Source of the DNA: Aricia agestis
Lineage: Eukaryota > Arthropoda > Insecta > Lepidoptera > Lycaenidae
Length of the DNA stretch: 64,000 nucleotides
Assembly (NCBI RefSeq): GCF_905147365.1
Contig: NC_056420.1
Coordinates: 4,908,001-4,972,000 of the forward strand
Reading direction: 5' to 3'
Shown here: piece by piece, positions 25,701-32,356 of the stretch
How the letters are laid out: every line of letters begins with the position of its first letter
Numbering within the stretch: position 1 is the first letter of the stretch
Notes under the pieces: generated by a model
The model's database searches: none
Told to the model about the DNA's origin: nothing
Seen by the model: only the letters and a program-made list of their open reading frames with translations
Translations under genes and position numbers: made by a program

Positions 25701-28700
25701 TGAAATCAATAATAAGAGATCAAATGGAACCAAAATAGAATTAGGTGTCCCACAGGGATCTATTTTAGGCCCATTTCTTTTTCTCGTCTACATAAATGAC
25801 CTACCTTATCTAGTTAAGGATAATGATAATGAAATAGTACTTTTTGCTGATGACACTTCACTTATTTTTAAAGCGAAGAGACAATAGTCTAATTACGACG
25901 AGGTAAACAGTACTCTTTCAAAAATAGTACATTGGTTTAATGTTAATAATTTACTTTTGAAATCTACGAAAACTAAATGTTTAAAGTTTACTTTGCCCAA
26001 TGTACCTACGGCAAATTCAAACCAATGTACTATTGAATGATGAGAAAATGAATTTGGTGGACACTACTGTATTTTTAGGTATTACACTAGATAGTAAATT
26101 ACAGTGGGGTCCTCATATTGCTAAACTCGCAGATAGACTCAGTTCTGCAGCATATGCAGTCAGAAAGATTAGGGAAATTCTGACGAAGACACTGCACGAT
26201 TAGTATACTTTAGCTATTTTGACAGTAGAATATCATAGCTTATAAAAAAAAATCTGATTTGCCTCCCCAAATCAGATTTTTTTTTATAAGCTAGGTGTTT
26301 ATAAAGAATACAAAATTAATTATTTTTTGTTGTAAAAATATTGTATTGCAAACAAATGGCAAGAATTTGTTTTCTTAATTTTTAATTTTATAGATAAAGT
26401 ACTAGATAATATACTTAGTAAGGACGTCAACATGATCCATGTTGGCGTAACAGTTGCGATCGTCGTCTAGGTGATCTAGGTAGTATTTTTACCCGACTAC
26501 GGCGAAGCAAAAAGGAAGGTTATGATGTTGACCTGTATGTATGTGGGTATGGATGTGCATCCATTTCTTCGTAACTTTAAAACTACTTATCTTTTATTTT
26601 GGACAAAATATGAGGTGTCGTTAGAAGCCTCTTGATTGTCCGCTGGTTATAGGCTACTTGTCCAATCGATAATATATTAAATGTACCCACAGATTTTCAT
26701 CGGCGAGGTACATGTATTTTTTTTCTATTTACAATAGGTATAATAATAATTATTGTACTGTGGAGCGTGTCCGTAGGCAGAGTAGGTATTTAGGCTGCTG
26801 CAGAACCCTTCATGGGCGAGTCCAACTCGCACTTGGCCGCTTTTTTACGTTAGGGACCCCCTCCTTATCAAAGCTATATATACGCCCGTGCTACATGGCA
26901 TCACGTTAAATTGACTGTAGCGCCATTTAACATATTTTTTTATAACATATTTTTTTGTTTTTTTACTATAAGTCCCTTATAGTAAAAAAACAAAAAAAAT
27001 ATGTTTCCTGACGGTGTCGTGTGCGGTATCAAAATATGAAAGAGCTTTACACGTAATATTTTGACAATTCCAGGTGACCCGCTACGTGACGCAGCTGGGT
27101 ACGCACAGCGCGGAGTCGGCGTGCGACGCCCACATCAGCTCCGACGTGTTCATGGACTCGCTCATCACGGTGGCCGCCGCCATACCTTCCAACATCTTCG
27201 CCGTGCTCGGCATGGATAGACTGGGCAGGAAATTCTTCTTGGGTATGTTGGCTTGTTTGTATGGACGGGTTGTAAACAATGCCGTAAACAGTCTTTTTTG
27301 CGCCCTGTGCGAGCTTCTACAACTGCGCCCTTGCTTTTTTAGATATTATATTATCCAAAGCAATGCTGCGCCCCCCCAAACCGGATACGGATTTTGAGTG
27401 TCTTTTGAATAATAGGCTTTCGTCCTGTCTCCTACGTGTAACTGCGCTGCAGCCTCAAAAAGATTGGAAACTCCTGATACACTCTAATATAGCTTTCCTG
27501 GGAAAATGGGTTAAGATTTTTTTTTATTGGATCAGTAGTTAATGAGATTAGCGCGTTCAAACAAACAAACTCTTCAGGTTTATAATATTAGTATAGATGT
27601 GCCGCCCGTCCGTCCCGTCCTTCGTTTCACAGTCCTTTACACTGCGAAATGTTGGAAATCGTTTCACAGACAGCGAAGTTAATTATAAATCATAAAAAAA
27701 TCACATCTGAACATAAAACATATATTTTTAACTCCTTCGTTTTGGAAGTCGGTTAAAAACAAAAGCATATGACAAGTTAATCAACTTCCACCCCTCAGTC
27801 ATCAAAAATGGATGTTTCCGATGATCAAACTCAATTAATTTTGTCTCTAATTACCAATAACTATTTACCTATTAATACACAATTTAGTTTACCTAATAAA
27901 TCGCGGGTAACACCGCGGGGCACAGCTAGATTTATAATTTTATAGAAACATACCCATAAGTCCAAATAACTCTTTCAGTGCTACTACTTTCATAGCGTAC
28001 TCAGTACCTTCAGTGTTTGATAGTTTTGCCCAATTTTTAACAAGTTGTACATTGCTTATTTTGTTCTTTCCAGTGTTCGCGACATTCTCTGCTGGGCTGT
28101 GCTCGGCGGCGATGTACTTCGTGTACAACAAGACGAACAATCTCATCGTCAGCGCCATATTCAGCTCCGTCATATCCTGCGGCAACGCCTCGCTCGACTG
28201 TCTCATCACGGAGGTCTTCCCTACCAACTTGAGGTAAACTTCATGTTACTAACATGATGTAACTAATACAGTTCACACGGCATAATCCTGCACGTTTTTT
28301 GCAGTATATGTCTTATCATTCATACTTCGATTGTACCGTACTGCAACAAATCGTGCAGTACAAACTCCTAATTTCTACTATTATCCTACTAATACTATAA
28401 AGCGGAAAGTATGTGAGTTTGTGAGTTTGTGCGTTTGTGAGTTTGTATGTTTGTTACTTCTTCACGCTTAAACGGCTGGACCGATTTCGACAAAATTTTA
28501 CAAGGAGGTAGCTGACATCCTGGATTAACACATAGGCTACATTTTTAACCGACTTTCAAAATGGGGGAGATGTTATGATCGTTTTCATTTGATTTTTTTT
28601 TGTTCAGCGACTACTCTGCTGTTTTTCAGCCGATTTCGACAAAAATTTACAAGCCGCTAGCTGATATCCTGGATTAACACATGGTCTACATTTTTAACCG

Positions 28701-30878
28701 ACTTCCGGAACGGAGGAGGTGTTATGTTAATTTTTTAAATTGATTAATAGGCTTTCGCCCTGTCGTCTGCTTGGGGGGGCTGCGCCCCCCCAAACCTCCC
28801 CCCCCCCCCCCCCCTCCTGGAACTGTTGCTTTTGACGAAATGGTATCGCGTCATTGGTGCTGAGTTTTAATTATCCTTTTTAGAAACAAACTGAGTAATC
28901 CTACTTCCTACTAATATTATAAAGCCGAAAGTAAGATGTTATGATCGTTTTCATTTGATTTTTTTTTTGTTCAACGACTACTCTGCTGTTTTTGAGCCGA
29001 TTTCGACAAAAATTTACAAGCCGCTAGCTGATATCCTGTATTAACACATGGTCTACATTTTTAACCGACTTCCGGAACGGAGCAGGTGTTATGTTCATTT
29101 TTTAAATTGATTAATAGGCTTTCACCCTGTCGCCTGCTCAAACAACAAACTCTTCAGGTTTAGGTATAATATTAGTATAGATATGCCGCCCGTCCGTCCC
29201 GTCCTTCGTTTCACAGTCCTTTACACTGCGAAATGTTGGAAATCGTTTCACAGACAGCGAAGTTAATCATAAATCATGAAAAAATCACATCTGAACATAA
29301 AACATATATTTTTATCTCCTTCGTTTTGGAAGTCAGTTAAAAACAATAGCATATGACAAGTTAATCAACTTCCATCCCTCAGTCATCAAAAATTGATGTT
29401 TCCGATGATCAAACTCAATTCATTTTGTCTCTAATTACCAATAACTATTTACCTATTAATAGACAATTTAGTTTACCTAATAAATCGCGGGTAACACCGC
29501 GGGGCACCGCTAGTTTTTATCTAAATTGAAACTTAAAAATACATCTCACAGCAGAAATCGCGCTGTTTAGTTTAATTTTAACTTTGAATAATATCTTTGC
29601 ACGTTAAATGTTACTTTTTTCACGTGTGCGTTAAAACGTAAGGGTTAGGGACAGGCCACAACACTGCGTTGCGGCGTCGCATCGCAAAAACAACATGGCA
29701 CAGAAATGCGATGCGTTGTCACCACTGACCTCCATTGCCTATACAAGTACGCTAGACTACCTCAACAAAAAACAGTTGGGTATCATAGATACTCAAATGT
29801 TTTTTGTGCCTATTTGAAGCGGAATCAGCGCCCCCAATGCGGGGGAAGAGAACTAAATCTGACGTAACTTGCAAATGGCCACTTAATAGCTATTGGTTGT
29901 AGAAACTAGTATTAGCTCCAAGTACTCCCACTACTGCTATCAGCGCCAATATGGCGACTTTCAAACGTCATTTTTACTATGGAGGATAGATGGAGGAAAA
30001 CTATCTTATATGGGGGATATTCGAAAGTGTCCAGCTGTACGCAGTAAATAACAGTTGATAAATCTTCCAAGAGTGGCGCTAGCTGCAGCAAAGGGTATGG
30101 AATGAATGTAGCCGTTGGTGACAAAATATAAATTGAAGTTAGCCGAATAGCCGAGTCACAGAATTACTGGGTTATTACCAATATATTTTGAAAAATATAA
30201 CCTAAAATAGCTGAAATAAAAGCTGCTAAATGATTTAAAATTTACCCTGTTGCTACTGTAGCGCCACCCTAATTTAACGCATTTCAGCGGACACTTTTTA
30301 CATACAGAGATAGTTCTCCTCCATCTACACTCCATAATTTTTACATCAGATTTAGTTCTCTTCCCCCCGCATTGGGGCGCTGATTCCGCTTCAAATAGGC
30401 ACAAAAAAATTGCTGTCATTTCAAAGGGTATCATAAGTCCAGCGTACTTGTATAATGGAGGTCAGTGGTTGTCACAACGCAAAAATGTCATCGGAAATCT
30501 TGCTACATCGCGTCTGCGACGCCGCAACGCACTGTTGTGGCCTGGCCCTTAGAACTGAAAATCGCACGGTTTCCACTGCGTCTTCAATTGGTATCTAGTA
30601 TTCTACTAAGCTCTCCTTATTTTTAAAATGAATCTAAGTGGAGTTATAGTCGTTGTTTCTTATTCAATCCTAACATTTAAACCTCAACTTACAGAGCTAC
30701 CGGTGTCGCAGTATCTATGGTGGCGGCTCGTCTGGGCGGCATCATAGGCAACGTGGTGATAGCTACGCTCCTGGACACGTACTGCCCGGCGCCCACATTC
30801 ATAGTTGCGGCCCTGCTCGCCGGCGGTGGCCTAATGTGCCTAATGTTACCCAACACCACACGACAGGCCCTCACGTAA
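10700..30878 (+). CDS. SV2-like major facilitator superfamily transporter (11 exons, 555 aa)
   Basis: Spliced CDS: 10700-10736, 12882-12938, 14235-14324, 16716-16849, 21088-21278, 22707-22855, 23405-23807, 24903-24996, 27074-27242, 28074-28233, 30695-30878. Introns are GT-AG and every junction keeps frame (1668 nt with TAA). The start is the first in-frame ATG after an in-frame TAA at 10652, in good context (AGGATGG). The first ~65 residues are polar and cytosolic. Twelve hydrophobic segments are expected. MFS motif A is seen as GSIADTLGRKR (residues 125-135) and again as DRLGRK (433-438), with PESPKFL (255-261) after TM6, the organisation of the sugar-porter/SV2/SVOP branch. A charged loop lies at ~262-330 and a short cysteine-containing loop at ~355-410. 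The family includes synaptic vesicle glycoprotein 2; insects have many SV2-like paralogs whose substrates are mostly unknown, so a synaptic role is only inferred. No frameshift or stop was found. Confidence 0.93.
10825..11436. repeat. Composite foldback element (family G) with nested foldback
   Basis: Outer arms GTTTGTGCACTACACGG (10825) and its inverse (to 11436). Within them, arms of ~125 bp (10876-11000 and 11045-11176) pair almost perfectly, sharing GGTGCCGTTCCGATC. A further foldback (11188-11352) lies between the inner arm and the right outer arm; its arms carry repeated GCTAAC units. A related palindrome is at 61762-62033. Confidence 0.85.
11943..12255. repeat. tRNA-derived SINE bounded by 27-bp perfect inverted repeats
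   Basis: The SINE head CTCTGTGGCTCAGTGGTGAG has RNA polymerase III A-box and B-box (GGTTCGAATCC, 12039-12049) sequence, but no cloverleaf continuation, so it is not a tRNA gene. The whole is framed by TATCTATGGACGCTTCAC... at 11943-11969 and its exact reverse complement at 12229-12255. A second SINE copy (62696-62972, minus) has only one of these ends. Confidence 0.85.
12697..12848. repeat. MITE family A (reverse orientation) before exon 2
   Basis: Runs from ATCGAGGAAATTGATTCCTA to GGAATCAACTTCTCTGATAG and ends 33 bp before the exon 2 acceptor of the SV2-like gene. Confidence 0.85.
12882..12938 (+). CDS. SV2-like exon 2
   Basis: 57 nt, 19 residues of the polar N-terminus (NCDVKTEHLNGPGAKNYEL), between ttatttcag and G|gtacgt. 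A MITE ends only about 33 bp upstream of its acceptor. Confidence 0.85.
12963..13185 (+). repeat. ATTATAAATGCGAAAGT-type interspersed repeat
   Basis: Starts ACTAATAATATTATAAATGC and ends GGCGTCATCTAGTGA. Contains CGCCCAAACCGCTGAACCGA, as in several other copies in the window. Likely a Helitron-type or related lepidopteran repeat. Confidence 0.65.
13884..14081. repeat. MITE with TAGTGATGAGCAAAA termini
   Basis: 15-bp inverted termini TAGTGATGAGCAAAA, interior rich in CTTGGTC/GACCAAG. The TAGTGATG start resembles hAT-type MITE ends; a target duplication was not resolved. Confidence 0.7.
14235..14324 (+). CDS. SV2-like exon 3 with NAGNAG acceptor
   Basis: 90 nt, N-terminal residues 32-61, ending DFERAIELT, the conserved lead-in to TM1 in this family. 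The acceptor reads cccagcag, so splicing at 14232 instead of 14235 would add one in-frame residue (Ala before Gly32). The donor is ACCG|gtatgc. Confidence 0.88.
14774..14945. repeat. MITE family F
   Basis: Palindromic: AGGGTGTTTATGTGTT... and ...AACACATACACACCCT, with inner AAAGTAGCAGCGCTGAAA paired to TTTCAGCGCTGCCACTTT. Partial copies at ~3371, 16336-16445, 27945-28010 and 59445-59600. Confidence 0.8.
15046..15256. repeat. MITE with 28-bp perfect terminal inverted repeats
   Basis: Termini TGCGGGAGAAACAGATAAGC... exactly inverted at the right end. Inner GGGTCAATTCGGACC/GGGTCTGAATTGACCC also pair. Confidence 0.85.
16445..16600 (+). repeat. 5'-truncated SINE copy
   Basis: Matches the body of the SINE at 60591 (GCGCCTGATCTCTCGCCAGT ... 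GTACTGCGCACACACTTGGG) but lacks the tRNA-like head. Ends ~115 bp before exon 4. Confidence 0.75.
16716..16849 (+). CDS. SV2-like exon 4 (TM1 region)
   Basis: 134 nt, residues 62-106 beginning GYGRFHYLLL, with the STSEEMDVISMSFILPSA signature typical of SV2/SVOP-like proteins around TM1. It ends in phase 0 at ACCAAG|gtaaga. Confidence 0.92.
17030..18173. other. Intron 4 segment, mostly unassigned
   Basis: Contains a minus-oriented ATTATAAATGCGAAAGT-type repeat at ~17040-17175 (GACAGATAGACAGACAG). Nothing else recognised. Confidence 0.45.
18174..18366. repeat. MITE with GGGTGGGTTGCACC termini
   Basis: CCTAAGGGTGGGTTGCACC at the left is inverted at the right; inner ACTATAACATTAACTTTAAC pairs with AACCTTAACTATAACT. 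A related outer tail reaches ~18480. Confidence 0.8.
18998..19435. repeat. MITE family A interrupted by a hAT-like MITE
   Basis: The left part ends at CCTACGTCGTAAA (19042) and the right part resumes GTCGTAAATAAGTCGC (19288), i.e. an 8-bp target duplication around the insert. Confidence 0.85.
19043..19287. mobile_element. hAT-like MITE, 245 bp, with 8-bp target duplication
   Basis: Termini CAGTGACGGATTAA and TTAATCCGTCACTG are perfect inverted repeats. GTCGTAAA is duplicated at 19035-19042 and 19288-19295. CAGTG-type ends with 8-bp duplications are characteristic of hAT elements. Confidence 0.92.
19436..21087. other. Intron 4 remainder, no gene recognised
   Basis: AT-rich, with a decayed family C fragment at ~20286-20350 and otherwise nothing identified. 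Confidence 0.45.
21088..21278 (+). CDS. SV2-like exon 5 (TM2-TM4, motif A)
   Basis: 191 nt, residues 107-169. Contains GMMFGAYAWG followed by motif A GSIADTLGRKR, which marks the TM2-TM3 loop of MFS transporters. GC content is clearly higher than in the flanking introns. Donor is GCTGC|gtgagt. Confidence 0.93.
21313..21584. repeat. Probable MITE (GTCATTCCATAAAGTATGTC)
   Basis: GGTCATTCCATAAAGTATG with G-rich AGGGGGGAAGGGGGAGGG near the left end, and GAAGGGGGAGGG...GTATGACGTACC near the right. Loosely inverted ends, single copy here. Confidence 0.5.
22370..22521. repeat. MITE family A with inner palindrome
   Basis: ACCATCAAAGAAATTGATTC to CAATTTCTTCTATGGTA. The centre is a perfect palindrome around GTAATTCGTGATTTTCAAAA. 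Confidence 0.85.
22707..22855 (+). CDS. SV2-like exon 6 (TM4-TM5)
   Basis: 149 nt, residues 170-219: ALGGSGPVIWSYFAEFQPKK then a hydrophobic helix (FMAAFWTLGNLFVAGLAWVI). FAEFQPKKKRG is the conserved loop following TM4 in SV2-like carriers. Confidence 0.93.
22882..23053. repeat. MITE with AGCGGGCCCCTAGACGATC termini
   Basis: Left AGCGGGCCCCTAGACGATCA and right TGATCGTCTAGACCCTAGAG...GCCCGCT form imperfect ~22-bp inverted ends. Confidence 0.75.
23405..23807 (+). CDS. SV2-like exon 7 (TM6 and central cytoplasmic loop)
   Basis: The longest coding exon (403 nt, residues 220-353). TM6 is followed by PESPKFL and a lysine/glutamate-rich loop (PEKEIKDVKEPKSKVRR), then the start of TM7 (FTSISITINFTFHIG). 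Donor is ATTGG|gtaagt. Confidence 0.94.
24422..24722. repeat. MITE family A interrupted by a retroposed insert
   Basis: TATCAGAGAAGTTGATC... to AATCAATTTCTTTGATGGTA, with GGTCCGTCAACTGCCT present twice (24555-24570, 24683-24698) around a foreign 112-bp segment. Confidence 0.88.
24571..24682 (+). mobile_element. 112-bp A-tailed retroposed fragment
   Basis: Inserted inside the MITE, ending AAAAAAA directly before the second copy of a 16-bp target duplication: the hallmarks of LINE-driven target-primed insertion. The plus frame is open for ~37 codons and contains IVPATGVPHTPADIPN, so it could be the 3' end of a host or retroelement transcript. The source is not recognised. Confidence 0.8.
24748..24874. 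repeat. MITE family B (copy 2)
   Basis: AGGGCCTGTTTCACCACTT to GTGGTGAAACAGGCCCT, ending 28 bp before the exon 8 acceptor. Confidence 0.88.
24903..24996 (+). CDS. SV2-like exon 8 (TM7 end and extracytoplasmic loop)
   Basis: 94 nt, residues 354-385 (YYGLMMWFPEMFNRFDEW...). GLMMWFPE is a family signature at the end of TM7. The loop is much shorter than the large luminal domain of vertebrate SV2. A MITE ends ~28 bp upstream of the acceptor. Confidence 0.92.
25038..25227. repeat. MITE with 36-bp perfect terminal inverted repeats
   Basis: AAGTACTCACATACGGTTTT at the left (25038-25073) is exactly inverted at 25192-25227. A second inner pair, around ACTGCGAATGG, is weaker. Confidence 0.88.
25636..26235 (+). 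pseudogene. Broken non-LTR retrotransposon reverse transcriptase fragment
   Basis: Frame 25636-25887 holds GVPQGSILGPFLFLVYINDL and the catalytic FADD box of the RT domain, then a TAG. After a frame change, 26000-26203 continues with FLGITLDSKLQWGPHIAKLA and RLVYFSYFDSR-like residues and stops abruptly. Jockey/CR1-type by motif. It lies in intron 8 and is non-functional. Confidence 0.88.
26237..26292. repeat. 25-bp perfect hairpin with 6-nt loop
   Basis: AGCTTATAAAAAAAAATCTG... and its exact inverse around CCTCCC. It sits exactly where the RT fragment ends, joining it to the X repeat. Confidence 0.85.
26267..26393 (+). repeat. Repeat X, copy 1
   Basis: ~125 bp containing AAGCTAGGTGTTTATAAAGA and TATTGTATTGCAAACAAATG, matching the last 123 bp of the window almost base for base. 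Confidence 0.85.
26945..27003. repeat. Hairpin ~70 bp upstream of SV2-like exon 9
   Basis: Arms of ~27 bp (TTTTTTTACTATAAG / CTTATAGTAAAAAAA) around a 3-nt loop, differing by a single T. Confidence 0.8.
27074..27242 (+). CDS. SV2-like exon 9 (TM8, second motif A)
   Basis: 169 nt, residues 386-441: one loop cysteine (C402), DVFMDSLITVAAAIPSN (TM8) and the second motif A, DRLGRKFF. A near-perfect 27-bp hairpin sits about 70 bp before its acceptor. Confidence 0.93.
27561..27929 (+). repeat. Duplicated 370-bp block, copy 1 (intron 9)
   Basis: From AAACAAACTCTTCAGGTTT through GCCGCCCGTCCGTCCCGTCC to CACCGCGGGGCACAGCTAG; the copy at 29142-29513 is ~95% identical. The CTCTTCAGGTTTATAATATTAGTATAGAT start and GCGGGGCACAGCTAG end match Helitron-like lepidopteran repeats. 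Confidence 0.75.
28074..28233 (+). CDS. SV2-like exon 10 (TM9-TM10)
   Basis: 160 nt, residues 442-494, ending LDCLITEVFPTNLR, the conserved TM10-TM11 loop (E-x-F/Y-P-T-x-x-R) of MFS sugar-porter relatives. Confidence 0.93.
28390..29141 (+). repeat. Tandem Helitron-like repeat copies in intron 10
   Basis: Two starts of the CTACTAATATTATAAAG type (28385, 28906) and two near-identical segments (28572-28770, 28937-29130) sharing CGACTACTCTGCTGTTTTT and AACCGACTTCCGGAACGGAG. Contains a poly-C run at ~28796-28815. Confidence 0.65.
29142..29513 (+). repeat. Duplicated 370-bp block, copy 2 (intron 10)
   Basis: Second copy of the 27561 block, ending CACCGCGGGGCACCGCTAG. Confidence 0.75.
29645..30551. 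repeat. ~900-bp nested foldback element (family I)
   Basis: Outer arms TTAGGGACAGGCCACAACAC and ...GTTGTGGCCTGGCCCTTA. Inner arms TTTGAAGCGGAATCAGCGCC and its inverse near 30373-30405, plus a matching GAGAACTAAATCTGA/TCAGATTTAGTTCTC pair. The central unit is present inverted at 43199-44230. Confidence 0.85.
30695..30878 (+). CDS. SV2-like exon 11 (TM11-TM12 and stop)
   Basis: 184 nt, residues 495-555 then TAA. ATGVAVSMVAARLGGIIGN is the TM11 signature; TM12 follows, then a short tail PNTTRQALT. Confidence 0.93.
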
Positions 30879-31690
30879 CCGATATCCGCCCCTGAGTAGT
30901 CCGAAACCGTGTTGATAAACCGCTCTCAACTTAAGCTACCCAAAATTAAAGCCCAAGACCGGAAGAAATTTAAAATGCTGACCGCCAAACTTCGGTGATG
31001 ATGATGGTACTCAAAACCGATTTTAATACACTTCCAGTCAGGCGGACATAAATTGTTAATTAGATATCAAGAACTTGTAACACTATAAATCAAGTTAACT
31101 TAAAAAACAGCCTCTCAAGTTAAACAGCACAGTTGCGTGCTAGTAAATAGTTGATCTTGAACATAATCCCAGCGGTGAGAGCAGTTTATTGATGCGGACC
31201 CAAAAATGTATAACTTAAGTTTTTGTCAATTAGCTTCTGTGTTCTAATGTTATTTTGAACTACAAACCAATTGTAAATAATTAAAGCTATATTTTTATTG
31301 TCGCCATACATTTCTGTTTTGACTGTAGGGGTCCGCCGAAGGAAATCGAATCGCTGTAGATATTTTGTTTATAAAATTTTGTAAGATACTTTTATAGATA
31401 AGTTACATTTAAATGCGATTGAATTGAGACTAGAACGTTAGTCGAAAATGTTTAAATCACCCCAACTTTATCCGAAGTATTATAGGTTAAGCGAAATTAG
31501 TTGAAATTCAAATAGTGTTGTTACCACGAATTTATATTTGAATATTATGTAAGGGCGCAAACGCCCGCTTTTATTGTTAAACGATTAAAACTGTTGCAAA
31601 TTTAGAAATATTTTTTGCATTGCCATATAAGAAAATATATTTCCTTAATATTATAAGCGATATACGAATAAAAAGCATTTAATAAGATTT
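30879..31690 (+). other. 3' UTR of the SV2-like gene
   Basis: About 0.8 kb of non-coding sequence after the TAA, free of the repeats that fill the introns, ending near the AATAAA at 31667. The 3' end position is inferred. Confidence 0.65.
31667..31672 (+). terminator. poly(A) signal of the SV2-like gene
   Basis: AATAAA about 790 bp after the stop codon. Cleavage 10-30 nt downstream would run into the poly(A) region of the opposing gene. Confidence 0.6.
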
Positions 31691-32356
31691 TTTTAATTTA
31701 TTAAAAACCTTACGCTACACAGACGTTCACTACTAGAAGTCAATTCTCTCGGTCCACGCTAGATTGTGAGATAGACCGACAAACGACCTGTGCCTCGACA
31801 CCAACATTGCGCTTAACGTTAACACTACCGACTATCGAGAGTTACACAACATATCTTATAGCTTAATAGTTCAACATAATACATAGTAACATGAAAATCA
31901 AACGGTACCCTCTAAATAACAATCAAAATCAATTTCGAGTACAAAACGTGTTCGTACGCAATTGTGATATCGAAAAATTTCATTAAAGATATAAAAATAT
32001 CATAATATACTTAGAGATTTATATTTTACATCGACGACCCAACGGTATCATAATTAAAATATATAAATGTACATACAATCGTGTCGTGAGCGCCTCGACT
32101 TCGCTCGACACGCGTAGACGCTATTTAAAATAGTTATTTACACAATTTTCACATCGAGCGTTTTGAACGCTCGCCGCCCGCTCCATAACATAAAACTCTG
32201 TCATTAAAAACTTCACTTTCCGGATGCTTCGCCTCGTCGTACTCAAAGTACACACTGGCACAAGGATCCCTTAGCGGTTAGCCTATTGCACATCAGGAGA
32301 CATAAATATTCTTATACGCTTTACGAATAAATAGTTCAGGGGAGAGGGGGCCTCTT
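31691..32356 (-). other. 3' UTR of the PWWP/zinc-finger gene
   Basis: Non-coding, repeat-poor sequence between the minus-strand stop (32357) and the convergent poly(A) region. No interspersed repeat was recognised in it. Confidence 0.55.
31697..31702 (-). terminator. poly(A) signal of the PWWP/zinc-finger gene
   Basis: AATAAA on the minus strand (TTTATT on plus), ~655 bp after the minus-strand stop codon and 24 bp from the opposing signal. Confidence 0.55.
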
